Source: Oscillospiraceae bacterium
GTDB taxonomy: Bacteria; Bacillota; Clostridia; Oscillospirales; CAG-272
Reading direction: 5' to 3'
NCBI GenBank assembly: GCA_015063805.1
Contig: SVTK01000002.1
Location: 108,644 to 172,643 of the forward strand
Length of the DNA stretch: 64,000 nucleotides
A program made the translations under genes and the position numbers. Positions 16,467 through 25,481 of the stretch are shown here, piece by piece; position 1 is the stretch's first letter; every line of letters starts with the position of its first letter. The notes beneath the pieces were generated by a model. That model was not told the DNA's origin and made no database searches. It worked only from the letters and a program-made list of their open reading frames with translations.

Positions 16467-17511
16467 GGGCTTCCTCCTCCTGAACTTCAGCTTCCGCCGC
16501 TTTTTTCTGTTCCCGTGCATCTTCAATGGCCCGGGCGATGTCGTAGGTTACCCCTGTGTTGACGTAATCAATGGCCTGGCGAATGGCATTGCGGAAGGCT
16601 TTGGCGTTGGAATTGCCGTGGGCCTTGATCACGGGACGGGAGATCCCAAGGAAGGGTGCGCCGCCGTATTCGCTGGCATCGAAGGTATGCTTGATATTGC
16701 TGAGCTGGCCCTTGACCAGCAGAGCCGACATTTTGGTGAGGGTATTTGCCTTGAACATTCCCTTCAGAATGCCGATCATCATCTTACCCATGCCCTCGGT
16801 GTATTTGAGGACGATGTTGCCGGTATAGCCGTCGGTGACCAGCACGTCGCAGGCATTGTGGGGAATGCGGTTTCCCTCCACGTTGCCCACGAAATTGATG
16901 CTCTCGTCGGCCATCAGGAGGGGATAGGTGGCCAGCTGCAGCTGGGTACCCTTGCAGTCCTCGATGCCGTTGTTGAGCAGGCCCACACGGGGAGAGGACA
17001 GGTTGAAGAGATTCTGCATATAGATCGAGCCCATCATGGCAAACTGGACCAGCTGCTCGGGGGTGACGGTGAGGTTTGCCCCGGAGTCCAGCAGCAGAAC
17101 GGGGTTATTGAAGGGCAGAACGCTGGCAATGGCCGCGCGCTGTATGCCCTTGATCTTGCGCACAATGAGGGTCGCGCCGGTAAACAGCGCGCCGGTATTT
17201 CCGGTGCTGACGAAGGCATCTCCCTCGCCGTCGGCCAGCAGGCGCAGGCCGACGCTCATGGAAGAATCCTTCTTTCCCCGTACCACCACAATGGGATCAT
17301 CCTCCATGGTGATCACCGTCTCGGTATGCACGATCTCAAAGCGGGAAAGATCATAGCCTTCCTCGGCGGCCACCGCCTCGATGGCCGGGCGGTCGCCGAC
17401 CAGAATATAGTTGGCCGGATAGAGCTCCGATGCCTGGAGCACACCTTTGACCAGTTCACGGGGGGCGTTGTCACCGCCCATGACATCTACGATAATTCTC
17501 ATGTTTACCAT
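16456..17511 (-). CDS. plsX: Phosphate acyltransferase PlsX
   Basis: 351 residues beginning MVNMRIIVDVMGGDNAPRELVKG, with the conserved VDVMGGDNAP motif and later GNTGALFTGA and GYTGNIVLKYTEG. PlsX makes acyl-phosphate from acyl-ACP for the PlsY step of phospholipid synthesis. Two ATGs are possible, 17511 and 17502. A perfect small hairpin (TGCCCC-TC-GGGGCA) lies just before the first ATG and would bring an AAGGA sequence close to it, so I keep 17511. Confidence 0.96.
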   Translation of the reverse strand: MVNMRIIVDVMGGDNAPRELVKGVLQASELYPANYILVGDRPAIEAVAAEEGYDLSRFEIVHTETVITMEDDPIVVVRGKKDSSMSVGLRLLADGEGDAFVSTGNTGALFTGATLIVRKIKGIQRAAIASVLPFNNPVLLLDSGANLTVTPEQLVQFAMMGSIYMQNLFNLSSPRVGLLNNGIEDCKGTQLQLATYPLLMADESINFVGNVEGNRIPHNACDVLVTDGYTGNIVLKYTEGMGKMMIGILKGMFKANTLTKMSALLVKGQLSNIKHTFDASEYGGAPFLGISRPVIKAHGNSNAKAFRNAIRQAIDYVNTGVTYDIARAIEDAREQKKAAEAEVQEEEAHGG

Positions 17512-17553
17512 TTGCCCCGAGGGGCATCCTTATCTGTTTCGGTGAAAAAGCGA

Positions 17554-18903
17554 TCAAAACACCGCCGGGGAATTCTGCGGCTTGACGGTAGGCAGAAGTT
17601 CATCGACAGCCGCGAGAGAGCGGGCCGCCATCACCTCATATTTGGCGATCTTACCCCCCTTGACCCGTGCGGGCAGGGGCTGCAGAATGCCGAAGTTGGC
17701 ATTCATGGGCTGGAAGTTCCCGGTCATTCCCCCCTCGCTGACATAGGCAGCCATGGCACCGATCATGGTGGTGCGGGGAAAGATCACAGGGGCTTCGCCC
17801 AGGATCAGGCGGGCGGCGTTCAGTCCGGCCACAAAGCCCGATCCGGTGGACTCGATGTACCCCTCCACGCCTGTCATCTGTCCGGCAAAAAAGAGATTCG
17901 GCCGGCCGCGCAGAGCATAGGTGGGCTCAAGGATCTCGGGAGAATTGAGGTAAGTGTTCCGATGCATCACGCCGTAGCGCATAAATTCCGCCGACTCAAG
18001 GCCGGGGATCATGCGGAAGACTCTCTGCTGTTCGGGGAAGCGGAGATGGGTCTGGAATCCCACCAGGTTGTACATGGTACCCGCCTCATTTTCCCGGCGG
18101 AGCTGAACCACGGCATAGGCCTCACGTCCGGTGCGGGGATCCCGCAGGCCAACCGGCTTCAGGGGGCCGTAGCGCAGAGTATCCCGGCCTCTGGATGCCA
18201 TGATCTCCACCGGCATACAGCCCTCGAAGACCTTCAGCCCAGCCCGGTCGAAATCATGCAGCTCTGCCGCTTCAGCCGAGATCAAAGCATCATAAAATGC
18301 GTTGTACTGCTCTTCGTCCATGGGGCAGTTGAGGTAATCGGCGTCCCCCTTGTCATAGCGGGAGGCGAAATAGGCAATATCCATGTTCACGGTGGCGGCA
18401 TCCACAATGGGGGCGGCGGCATCGAAGAAATGCAGCTGTCCTCCCCCCACCTGCTCGGCGATATGCCCCGCCAGGGCATCGGCCGTCAAGGGACCGGTGG
18501 CCACTACCGTGGGAACAGAATCATCCAGCGCGGTGACCTCCTCCTCGATCACGGTGATCAGAGGATGGGAGCGGATGCGGTCGGTGACGTAGGCGGAAAA
18601 CAGGTCGCGGTCCACCGCCAAAGCAGATCCTGCGGGGACGCGGGTAGCATCAGCCGCCGCAAGAATAAGGGACCCCATCCGCCGCAGCTCCTCCTTGAGC
18701 AGGCCCACCCCGTTGGTGGTGCGGTCGGAGCGCAGGGAGTTGGAGCAGACCAGCTCGGCAAAACCGGAGGAACGGTGGGCGGGGGTCATTTTCTTCGGTT
18801 TCATCTCCCACAGCTCCACCCGGATTCCCCGCTCTGCCAGCTGCCAGGCTGCTTCGCAGCCCGCCAGTCCTGCCCCGATTACCCGGGCGCGGAGATCAGT
18901 CAT
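17554..18903 (-). CDS. trmFO: Methylenetetrahydrofolate-tRNA-(uracil54-C5)-methyltransferase TrmFO
   Basis: 449 residues from the second ATG at 18903, which is 6 bases after GAGG and overlaps the topA stop as ATGACTGA. The N-terminal FAD-binding fold [20 protein letters not shown] and the family motif [13 protein letters not shown] are clear, and [13 protein letters not shown] with GLNAARL near the C-terminus complete the GidA-like signature. It methylates U54 of tRNA using folate and FADH2. Position after topA and dprA is a standard Firmicute arrangement. Confidence 0.97.
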   Translation of the reverse strand: MTDLRARVIGAGLAGCEAAWQLAERGIRVELWEMKPKKMTPAHRSSGFAELVCSNSLRSDRTTNGVGLLKEELRRMGSLILAAADATRVPAGSALAVDRDLFSAYVTDRIRSHPLITVIEEEVTALDDSVPTVVATGPLTADALAGHIAEQVGGGQLHFFDAAAPIVDAATVNMDIAYFASRYDKGDADYLNCPMDEEQYNAFYDALISAEAAELHDFDRAGLKVFEGCMPVEIMASRGRDTLRYGPLKPVGLRDPRTGREAYAVVQLRRENEAGTMYNLVGFQTHLRFPEQQRVFRMIPGLESAEFMRYGVMHRNTYLNSPEILEPTYALRGRPNLFFAGQMTGVEGYIESTGSGFVAGLNAARLILGEAPVIFPRTTMIGAMAAYVSEGGMTGNFQPMNANFGILQPLPARVKGGKIAKYEVMAARSLAAVDELLPTVKPQNSPAVF

Positions 18904-21184
18904 TGCCATCCTCGCTCTCGGTCTCGGTCACGGGCTCAGGCGGGAGCTCCCGCTTATAGCCGCAGGCCTTATCGTGGCAGATGAGCTGGTTCTTTCCCTT
19001 CTTGCGGAAGAGCATCTTACCGCAGTCGGGACAGATCTCGTGGGTAGGCAGATCCCAGGAGGAGAAATCGCAGTCGGGGTAACGGGAGCAGGCATAGAAA
19101 ACGGTACGGCCGCGGCCATACTTGGTCAGCACCTCCGAACCGCACTTGGGACAGGGCACATCCAGGGGCTTGGTCTTCTGCTTGGTATGCTTGCACTCGG
19201 GATAGCGGGAGCAGGCATAGAAGCTGCCGTAGCGGCCGGTGCGCAGAACCATATCGGCACCGCACAGCTCGCACTTGAAGTCGGCCACCACCGTCTTGCT
19301 CTCCTCAGCCTTCTCCGGAGCCTCCAGGGACTTGGTGTTCTTACACTGGGGATAGTTGGGGCAGGCGGCAAATTTGCCGTAGCGCCCGTTCTTCACAATC
19401 ATCTTGGCACCGCACTTGTCGCAGATGATATCGGTTTCCTCCACGGGAAGTTCGATGTTCTCCTTGGCAGCCGACTCCTGTGCGGCCTCCAGCTCGGGCA
19501 GGAACCCGTCCCAGAAGTCCCGCAGGACAGCCAGCATGGTATTATCCCCCTTCTCGATGCCGTCCAGGTGATCTTCCATTTCGGCGGTAAACTGATAATC
19601 CACGATGTCGGGGAATTTCTCCTCCATGAGGCGGGTGGTCACCTCACCCAGGGGAGTGGGCACCAAGGCCTTGTTCTCACGGTTGACATAACCGCGGGAG
19701 ATGATGGTGGTAATGATGGGGGTATAGGTAGAAGGACGGCCAATGCCCTTCTCCTCGAAGAACTTGATCAGCGAAGCCTCGTTGTAGCGGGGAGGCGGCT
19801 CGGTGAAGTGCTGCTGGGACTTGACTTCCACTGTTTCCAGCGCCTGGCCCTCACGAATATCGGGCAGGCGGAGTCCGCGCTCCTCCTCGGGATCGTCGGC
19901 CTGGCGGCTGTTCTCCTCCTCGGTGGCCTCATAGACGGCCATAAAGCCCTGGAACTTCACGGTGTAGCCCGAAGTGCGGAAGATATAGTCCCCCGCAGAG
20001 AAATCGGCGGTGATGGTGTTCAGCTCGGCGGACTCCATCTGGCTGGCCACAAAGCGCTCCCAGATCAGCTTATAAAGGCGGTACTGATCCTGGGTCAGGC
20101 TCTTCTTGACCATAAGGGGCTCGATCTCCACCCGTGCGGGACGGATGGCCTCGTGGGCATCCTGCGCACCGGAGCGGGATTTATAGGTACGGGGCGTCTC
20201 GGGAACGTAGTTCTCCCCGTATTTGTTCAAAATAAAGCTGCGGGCCGCTTCCTTTGCCTCGTCGGAGACACGGAGAGAGTCGGTACGCATATAGGTAATC
20301 AGACCCTGTACACCGCCCAGCTCGGAGCCCAGGTTAATACCTTCATACAGCTCCTGTGCTACCCGCATGATCCGCTGGGACTGGAAGCCCAGCTTACGCC
20401 ATGCTTCCTGCTGCAGGGTGGAGGTGGTAAAGGGAGGCGTGGGCGCCTTATGCCGCACGGCGCGGCGAATACTCTTGACGGTGAAGCCCCCCTCTGCGGC
20501 CTGACGAATGCGTTGTGCATCTGCCTCGCAGGCGAGCTTCATCTTTCCTTCCTCGGTGCCCCAGAAGCGGGCGGTAAAGGGCTTGCCGTCAGCGGCAAGG
20601 TCGGCTTCCACCGTCCAGTATTCCTCGGGAACAAAGGCGCGGATCTCATTCTCCCGCTCCACAATGACACGGGTAGCCACCGACTGCACACGGCCGGCGG
20701 AAAGACCGCTCTTCACCGTCTTCCAAAGGAAGGGGGAGAGCTTATAGCCCACGATTCGGTCAAGGATACGGCGGGTCTGCTGTGCGTTGACCAGGTTCAT
20801 ATCGATGGCGCGGGGCTTTTTGATGCCCGCCTTCACCTCACTCTTGGTCAGCGAGTTGAAGGTGGCGCGGTAGATCTTATTCTCCGGGATTCCCAGCGCG
20901 GTGACCAGGTGCCATGCAATGGCCTCGCCCTCGCGGTCAGGGTCGGTTGCGAGAAAGATTTTATTGGCACCCTTGACTTCCTTCTTGAGTGCCTTGATCA
21001 GATCGCCCTTGCCACGGATATTGATGTAGTGGGGGGCGAAATCGTTGTCGATATCAATGCCGAGGGTGCTTTTGGGCAGGTCGCGGACGTGGCCCTGGGA
21101 GGCGATCACGCGGTAATTTGCGCCAAGATAACCCTTGACGGTTCCCACCTTGGTGGGAGACTCCAGAATGACCAGATTAGCCAT
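18896..21184 (-). CDS. topA: DNA topoisomerase I
   Basis: 762 residues. A Toprim domain ([13 protein letters not shown] at the start, [13 protein letters not shown] near 85) is followed by the type IA core with the catalytic tyrosine in [10 protein letters not shown] near residue 295. The C-terminus carries four cysteine zinc ribbons in series ([28 protein letters not shown]), more than many TopA proteins. It relaxes negative supercoils. It lies between dprA and trmFO with overlaps. Confidence 0.98.
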   Translation of the reverse strand: MANLVILESPTKVGTVKGYLGANYRVIASQGHVRDLPKSTLGIDIDNDFAPHYINIRGKGDLIKALKKEVKGANKIFLATDPDREGEAIAWHLVTALGIPENKIYRATFNSLTKSEVKAGIKKPRAIDMNLVNAQQTRRILDRIVGYKLSPFLWKTVKSGLSAGRVQSVATRVIVERENEIRAFVPEEYWTVEADLAADGKPFTARFWGTEEGKMKLACEADAQRIRQAAEGGFTVKSIRRAVRHKAPTPPFTTSTLQQEAWRKLGFQSQRIMRVAQELYEGINLGSELGGVQGLITYMRTDSLRVSDEAKEAARSFILNKYGENYVPETPRTYKSRSGAQDAHEAIRPARVEIEPLMVKKSLTQDQYRLYKLIWERFVASQMESAELNTITADFSAGDYIFRTSGYTVKFQGFMAVYEATEEENSRQADDPEEERGLRLPDIREGQALETVEVKSQQHFTEPPPRYNEASLIKFFEEKGIGRPSTYTPIITTIISRGYVNRENKALVPTPLGEVTTRLMEEKFPDIVDYQFTAEMEDHLDGIEKGDNTMLAVLRDFWDGFLPELEAAQESAAKENIELPVEETDIICDKCGAKMIVKNGRYGKFAACPNYPQCKNTKSLEAPEKAEESKTVVADFKCELCGADMVLRTGRYGSFYACSRYPECKHTKQKTKPLDVPCPKCGSEVLTKYGRGRTVFYACSRYPDCDFSSWDLPTHEICPDCGKMLFRKKGKNQLICHDKACGYKRELPPEPVTETESEDGND

Positions 21185-21229
21185 GTAAATCGTACCTTTC
21201 GTCGGGAATGAATTATCGCTTTTTGCGAA

Positions 21230-22564
21230 TCAGTCGCCTGTGCGAATGTAGAGACTGCCCGGCAGACCTTCAATGAGACCGAGCAGCTCCAGCCGGGTCA
21301 AAGCCGCGATCAGCGGCGCGGGGGCAATTCCCGCGGCGGCCAGGGTGTCGGCAGACACCGCGCGGTCATCGGGAATCAGATCGTAGACCGCCCGGCAATC
21401 CTCGGGCAGATCAGGGGGGACAGAAGCGTCGGGACGGCTTTGCGCCTTCGGCTCGGCAGACCGTTTCGGCTCACCGGGCAGACGTTTTCCGCGGGATGCG
21501 GAGGAAGGCTTTGCCGTGGGCGAAGAAACAGGCGCGGGCTGTGCCGCAGGGGGCGGTGCGGCCTTTTTCCCCTTGGCATACTTGAAATCCGCCGGTCTCG
21601 CCGACACGCCGTAACGGTCAAGCACCGCATCGTCCACATCGGAGTGAAGAACCGATGCATGGTAAGCGGGCAGATTCAGCATCTTGCCATAGAGGAAGCT
21701 GTAATTGTCCAGAACGTCCTTAGCGGTAAGCACCAGGTTTGCTCCTGCGTGGATCAGCTCATTGGTGCCGGCGGAATGGAAGTTGCCCACATTGCCGGGA
21801 ACAGCAAACAGATCCCTTCCCTGCACCAGGGCCTCTCTTGCGGTAATCATCGCACCGCTGCGCAGGTCAGCCTCCACAATCAGCGTGCCGTGGGACAGGC
21901 CGCTGATAATGCGGTTGCGCACCGGAAAATGCCGTCCGTTGGCCGGGGTTCCGGGGGGATATTCGCTGACCACGGCACCGGAGGACAGGATGTGATCCCG
22001 CAGGGTACCGTGGGCCGGCGGATAGGTGATATCCACGCCGCAGCCCAGCACCGCCACCGTTTCCCCGCCGGCGGCCATCGCCGCACATTGGGCCACGCTG
22101 TCAATGCCGAGGGCCATACCGCTGACCACCAGCACCCCGGCCGATGCCAGTTCGTATGCTATTTTATACGCAGTCCGGCCACCGTATTCACTCATGGAGC
22201 GGGTTCCCACCACAGCAACCGCCACATGGGCATTCCAGTCGGGAAGCTTGCCGCGGTAATAGAGCACCGCAGGCGGATTGCGCAGAGTCTTGAGCCGCTC
22301 GGGGTATGCTGAGTCGTCGTAGCAGAGAATGCCGATCCCCGAAACGGTGCACTGATCCACAATGCGGCAGGCGGCATCCAGGTCATGCCGTCGGCTCAAG
22401 CGTTCAAGGGCTGCTTCGCTGACACCGGGAATCCGATAAAACATGGACTCATCGGCACTGTAGATATCAAAGGGAGAACCGAAATGCCGCAGAAGGGGTT
22501 CCAGATCGCGGCTTCCCGCCCCCAGGCATTCGGACAGCCAAACCCAATAGAGATTGTCCGCCAT
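21230..22564 (-). CDS. dprA: DNA-processing protein DprA
   Basis: 444 residues from ATG at 22564, with AAAGG 9 bases upstream; the track start at 22621 is not supported. The Rossmann-like DNA_processg core has VAVVGTRSMSEYG, SGMALGIDSVAQ and GCGVDITYPPAH. A proline/alanine-rich linker of about 75 residues leads to a C-terminal winged-helix domain (RAVYDLIPDDRAVSADTLAA...). DprA loads RecA on incoming single-stranded DNA during natural transformation, but it is found in many species not known to be competent. Confidence 0.95.
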   Translation of the reverse strand: MADNLYWVWLSECLGAGSRDLEPLLRHFGSPFDIYSADESMFYRIPGVSEAALERLSRRHDLDAACRIVDQCTVSGIGILCYDDSAYPERLKTLRNPPAVLYYRGKLPDWNAHVAVAVVGTRSMSEYGGRTAYKIAYELASAGVLVVSGMALGIDSVAQCAAMAAGGETVAVLGCGVDITYPPAHGTLRDHILSSGAVVSEYPPGTPANGRHFPVRNRIISGLSHGTLIVEADLRSGAMITAREALVQGRDLFAVPGNVGNFHSAGTNELIHAGANLVLTAKDVLDNYSFLYGKMLNLPAYHASVLHSDVDDAVLDRYGVSARPADFKYAKGKKAAPPPAAQPAPVSSPTAKPSSASRGKRLPGEPKRSAEPKAQSRPDASVPPDLPEDCRAVYDLIPDDRAVSADTLAAAGIAPAPLIAALTRLELLGLIEGLPGSLYIRTGD

Positions 22565-22587
22565 ACAAAGCATCCTTTCGTTTGAGA

Positions 22588-23430
22588 TCAATCCACGCCG
22601 AAGCGTCTTGCCTGTTCCCACAGGCAGACCGATGCGGCGGTGGCCGCATTGAGGGACTCGGTATGCGCACGCATGGGAATAAACACGGCACCGTCAGCGG
22701 CCGCAATCGCCGCCTCACTGAGGCCGTGTCCTTCATTACCGATGAGAAAACAGTCCTTCGCTTCCATAGCCAGGCTGTCCAGCCGCTGTGCCTCGCGGGC
22801 AAGTGCGGCGGCCCAGACCCGCCGGCCGTTCTTCTGCAGAACGCCGATGGCCGCAGGCAGGTCGTCCACCCGCAGCGTGGGCAGCTTGAAGATAGCCCCC
22901 ATGGCCGCGCGAAGGGTGCGGGGATGATAGAGATCCGCGCAGTCGGCACTCATCACCACGCAGTCCACCCCAAAAGCAGCGGCAGAGCGCAGGACGGTGC
23001 CCAGGTTTCCGGGGTCACGGAGCGACTCCAAAAGAAGAAGTCTCCCCTCCGTATTCGCCGCAAGATCGGGCTCTCTTTTTTCTATTGTAATCTTTTTGTG
23101 GAATTTGTCAAGGGTTTTTGCCACACAAATTACACCGTCCGGGGATTTTTCGGGAGAAATTTTCGCAAAAGCGCTCTCTCCTACCGCAAAAACGCGGCAA
23201 TTCCGGGGCAGATTGAGGTCGCCCAGCGCCTCTGCGATCCGATCCGCAGCGCTCTCGCAGACGAAGATCAGCTCCACACCGGCACCGTGCAGAACAGCCT
23301 CACGGGTCAGCTTGACACCGTGGATGAGGAATTCCCCCTCGGCATCGCGGTATTTTTTCATGTCCAGCCGTGCCGCCCGCTGGATCATGGGATTCTGGCG
23401 GCTGGTGACCGAAATCGGCTCAAATTGCAT
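22588..23430 (-). CDS. TrmH/SpoU family RNA 2'-O-methyltransferase
   Basis: 280 residues from ATG at 23430 after GGGAGGAAGC. An N-terminal substrate-binding domain (NPMIQRAARL...) is followed by the SPOUT knot with LLLESLRDPGNLGTVLRSAAAFG, LIGNEGHGL and a C-terminal IPMRAHTESLNAATAASVCLWE. These are the three SpoU motifs. The target is likely a 23S rRNA or tRNA ribose but cannot be told from sequence. It lies 24 bases upstream of dprA. Confidence 0.93.
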   Translation of the reverse strand: MQFEPISVTSRQNPMIQRAARLDMKKYRDAEGEFLIHGVKLTREAVLHGAGVELIFVCESAADRIAEALGDLNLPRNCRVFAVGESAFAKISPEKSPDGVICVAKTLDKFHKKITIEKREPDLAANTEGRLLLLESLRDPGNLGTVLRSAAAFGVDCVVMSADCADLYHPRTLRAAMGAIFKLPTLRVDDLPAAIGVLQKNGRRVWAAALAREAQRLDSLAMEAKDCFLIGNEGHGLSEAAIAAADGAVFIPMRAHTESLNAATAASVCLWEQARRFGVD

Positions 23431-23464
23431 AGCTTCCTCCCTGTGATGAAAGGTGTCTTGAAGA

Positions 23465-23497
23465 CGATAAAAACCCGGGAATCCCGGGTTTTTATCG
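23465..23497 (-). terminator. Terminator of infC-rpmI-rplT
   Basis: A perfect 16-bp inverted repeat CGATAAAAACCCGGGA / TCCCGGGTTTTTATCG with a single-base loop position; the T-run is part of the 3' arm. A second palindrome, CCGCATCAGATGCGG, lies between it and the rplT stop (23502-23516). Confidence 0.85.
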
Positions 23498-23541
23498 TGA
23501 TGCCGCATCAGATGCGGACAATCATATCGGCAGTCTCAGAC

Positions 23542-23895
23542 TCAAAGAGCAGCCTTTGCCTTCTCAACGAGAGCGGCGAAAGCTTCCTTGTCGCTGACGG
23601 CCAGCTCAGCCAGCATCTTGCGGTTGAGGTCGATGCCTGCCAGCTTGAGACCGTGCATAAAGGTGGAGTAGTTCATCCCGTTGACCTTTGCCTGAGCAGA
23701 GATACGGGTGATCCAAAGAGAGCGGAAATCTCTCTTCTTCATCTTGCGGCCTGCAAATGCATAGTTGCCGCTCTTCATAACGGCTTGCTTAGCCATCTTG
23801 AAGTGCTTGGACTTTGCACCCCAGTAACCCTTCGCAGCCTTCAGAACTTTATTTCTTCTCTTGCGCGTCATCATAGCGCCTTTTACTCTTGCCAT
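23542..23895 (-). CDS. rplT: Large ribosomal subunit protein bL20
   Basis: 117 residues starting [26 protein letters not shown], the standard bL20 sequence and length, with the basic N-terminal helix that binds 23S rRNA. It is the last gene of infC-rpmI-rplT. In Bacillus, bL20 represses this operon by binding the leader. Confidence 0.99.
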   Translation of the reverse strand: MARVKGAMMTRKRRNKVLKAAKGYWGAKSKHFKMAKQAVMKSGNYAFAGRKMKKRDFRSLWITRISAQAKVNGMNYSTFMHGLKLAGIDLNRKMLAELAVSDKEAFAALVEKAKAAL

Positions 23896-23934
23896 TTCAG
23901 TATCCTCCTACTAAATTTTGTGAGCGCGGGGCGC

Positions 23935-24129
23935 TTATTTGTTGATCATCTTCTTGACGTTGGCAGCCATAGCTTCGCTCATGACTGCGCCGCCGCGGAG
24001 CTGTCTCTTGCGCTTTGCGGTCTTGATGCCGAGTTTGTGACGGCGGTTGGTGTGGTTGAGCTTAACCTTGCCGGTGCCGGTGAGCGAGAACCGCTTGGCA
24101 GAGGCCTTGTGCGTCTTGATCTTTCCCAT
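23935..24129 (-). CDS. rpmI: Large ribosomal subunit protein bL35
   Basis: 64 residues starting MGKIKTHKASAKRFSLTGTGKVKL, typical bL35. It lies between infC and rplT with an AAGGAGA ribosome site. Confidence 0.99.
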   Translation of the reverse strand: MGKIKTHKASAKRFSLTGTGKVKLNHTNRRHKLGIKTAKRKRQLRGGAVMSEAMAANVKKMINK

Positions 24130-24218
24130 GTTCGTAATCTCCTTTTCCTATTGCGTTCGTGCTTGATTTCGGGGAATTGGGTCTGTACCGATGAAGCGGG
24201 GCAAATGCGCTCCGCAAA

Positions 24219-24749
24219 TCAATCCTTCTTCGCCGTGGGCTTGAGCGGGTTGACCATCATGCTCATGAACTTGCCCTCCAGCGTCGGCTTTTTGTCAACC
24301 GAACCCAGATCCTGGCAGGCCTCCTGGAAACGGGAGAGCATTTCACGGCCAAGCTCCTGATGGCTCATCTCACGGCCCTTGAACCGGAGAATCACCTTCA
24401 CCTTGTTGCCCGCGGTCAGGAATTTGCGTGCGTGGTTGACCTTGGTTTCGAAATCGTGGGTGTCGATGCGGCAGGAGAGCTGAATCTCCTTCACCTCGAC
24501 GGTCTGCTGCTTCTTGCGTGCTTCCTTTTCCTTCTTGTCACGCTCAAAGCGGTATTTGCCGTAGTCCATGATGCGGCAAACGGGAGGAGTTGCCTGCGGT
24601 GCCATCAGCACCAGGTCCAGTCCCTTGTCATACGCAGCCTTCTGCGCACTTTCAATGGAAAGGATGCCCAGCTGTTCACCGTCGGCGCCTACCAGTCTGA
24701 CCTCTTTGGCCCGGATCTCGTCATTGATCTGCATTTCTTTTGCGCTAAT
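24219..24749 (-). CDS. infC: Translation initiation factor IF-3, with AUU start codon
   Basis: 176 residues if translation begins at ATT 24749-24747 (ISAKEMQINDEIRAKEVRLV). A strong GGAGGTG lies 8 bases upstream of this ATT, whereas the nearest ATG (24734) is 23 bases from the ribosome site and the track's GTG/ATG starts lie upstream of it. AUU is the known start of infC in many bacteria and lets IF-3, which rejects non-standard starts, limit its own synthesis. The N-domain IRAKEVRLVGADGEQLGI and the C-domain with KVILRFKGREMSHQELG are clear. First gene of the infC-rpmI-rplT operon. Confidence 0.95.
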   Translation of the reverse strand: MSAKEMQINDEIRAKEVRLVGADGEQLGILSIESAQKAAYDKGLDLVLMAPQATPPVCRIMDYGKYRFERDKKEKEARKKQQTVEVKEIQLSCRIDTHDFETKVNHARKFLTAGNKVKVILRFKGREMSHQELGREMLSRFQEACQDLGSVDKKPTLEGKFMSMMVNPLKPTAKKD

Positions 24750-24773
24750 TGTCCTGCACCTCCAGTACATAAA

Positions 24774-24805
24774 GAAAAATGTGCGAAAGACACAGTCTCC
24801 GCACA
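24774..24805 (-). promoter_or_regulatory. infC leader attenuator
   Basis: In the 130-base infC leader the minus strand reads TGTGCG...GAC-TGT-GTC...CGCACA followed by TTTTTC, a terminator-like hairpin placed about 25 bases before the infC start codon. A second small stem, CCTCGC-AGG-GCGAGG, lies just upstream. In Bacillus this operon is controlled by bL20-dependent premature termination in its leader; a similar role here is inferred. Confidence 0.6.
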
Positions 24806-24900
24806 CACCCAAACCTCGCCCTGCGAGGAATCATGTATTGACCCGGCTCGCGGTGCGGCAGGGTGAGAACGGAGCGTGTTCTGCTTCTTTTACGCATAAT

Positions 24901-24929
24901 AGTATAGCACAGCCAAATGGGTTTGTCAA
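24901..24929 (-). promoter_or_regulatory. Sigma-A promoter of infC-rpmI-rplT
   Basis: Minus strand TTGACA (24929-24924), 17-base spacer, TATACT (24906-24901). It would give a leader of roughly 145 bases before infC. Confidence 0.88.
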
Positions 24930-25153
24930 GGCCTTTTTTGTATTTGTTTCAAATTTTTTTGTCCTTCCGATGCGGTAAAATTCTCTGATCGGAGGCAAAT
25001 ATTTTCCTTCACCCCCACTGCTTTGGCACGCAAAAGCGTCATTCCATCATCATTTGTTCATCCGCAACAAAACACCCCTATTTTTCATCCCGTCTTTTCT
25101 ATGTCCTATTCATTTCCACGAATTTTACGTCAAAAAATCGTCAATTTTGATAC
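24930..25153. other. Intergenic region between divergent infC and lon units, no gene seen
   Basis: AT-rich stretch with no convincing frame; short ORFs in the track here lack ribosome sites. I see only T-rich tracts and a weak CCGAT...ATCGG repeat near 24966-24992. The adjoining 25154-25481 holds the promoter, RNA candidate and lon control region listed separately. Confidence 0.6.
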
Positions 25154-25182
25154 TTTACAAATCTGCAATTATTCGCTATAAT
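25154..25182 (+). promoter_or_regulatory. Strong sigma-A promoter for an unassigned small RNA
   Basis: TTTACA (25154-25159), 17 bases, TATAAT (25177-25182). No coding frame follows within 300 bases; the predicted start near 25189 is exactly where the structured RNA candidate begins. Confidence 0.75.
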
Positions 25183-25188
25183 ATTATC

Positions 25189-25308
25189 GTCGGCGAGAGA
25201 ATCCGCCCAAATGCGATCTCTGCCGTAGCACAGCGCGCCCCTGCAGCTGCCGCGGAATATCAAGCTTATGATATCAACCTGCGATGCACTGAGGAACGCG
25301 CTTTTTTC
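25189..25308 (+). ncRNA. Candidate structured small RNA or attenuated lon leader, family unknown
   Basis: About 120 bases from the predicted start to a T-run. Three stems can be drawn by eye: CGGCgAGAGA (25191-25200) with TCTCTGCCG (25217-25225), nine pairs and one bulge; ATATCA with TGATAT (25257-25274), enclosed by CGCGG with CCtGCG; and a closing AGCGCG (25232-25237) with CGCGCT (25297-25302) directly followed by TTTTTT. I do not see the SRP apical GGAAG motif, a 6S-type closing stem joining the two ends, or tmRNA/RNase P features. It ends about 80 bases before the lon -35, so it may be free-standing or a terminated lon leader. Confidence 0.55.
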
Positions 25309-25389
25309 CTTTTTTCCGATCCTTCGTAGAGCAAACCACACCGAAAGCGGATAAAATATATATTATTTGTAAAAAAATTAAAATACCCA

Positions 25390-25418
25390 TGGAAATTCGC
25401 GCTGATTTGTGGTATACT
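25390..25418 (+). promoter_or_regulatory. Sigma-A promoter of lon
   Basis: TGGAAA (25390-25395), 17 bases, TATACT (25413-25418), with a TGG extended -10 element. A perfect palindrome GCACTC-TCC-GAGTGC (25429-25443) overlaps the expected start of transcription. Confidence 0.65.
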
Positions 25419-25481
25419 GTTGTGTAGTGCACTCTCCGAGTGCCGAGCAATACCCACAGAAAGGATAAAAAACCAAGGATT

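Noticed and set aside
16465-21211. Two long plus-strand ORFs (839 and 838 residues)
   Set aside because: Antisense shadows of plsX/trmFO and of trmFO/topA, whose minus-strand products are unmistakable.
25189-25308. SRP RNA, 6S RNA or tmRNA identity for the lon-upstream RNA
   Set aside because: No GGAAG apical motif, no end-to-end closing stem with central bubble, and no tRNA-like ends.
25429-25443. CIRCE operator upstream of lon
   Set aside because: The half-sites match but the gap is 3 bases, not 9, and the outer TTA/TAA are missing.
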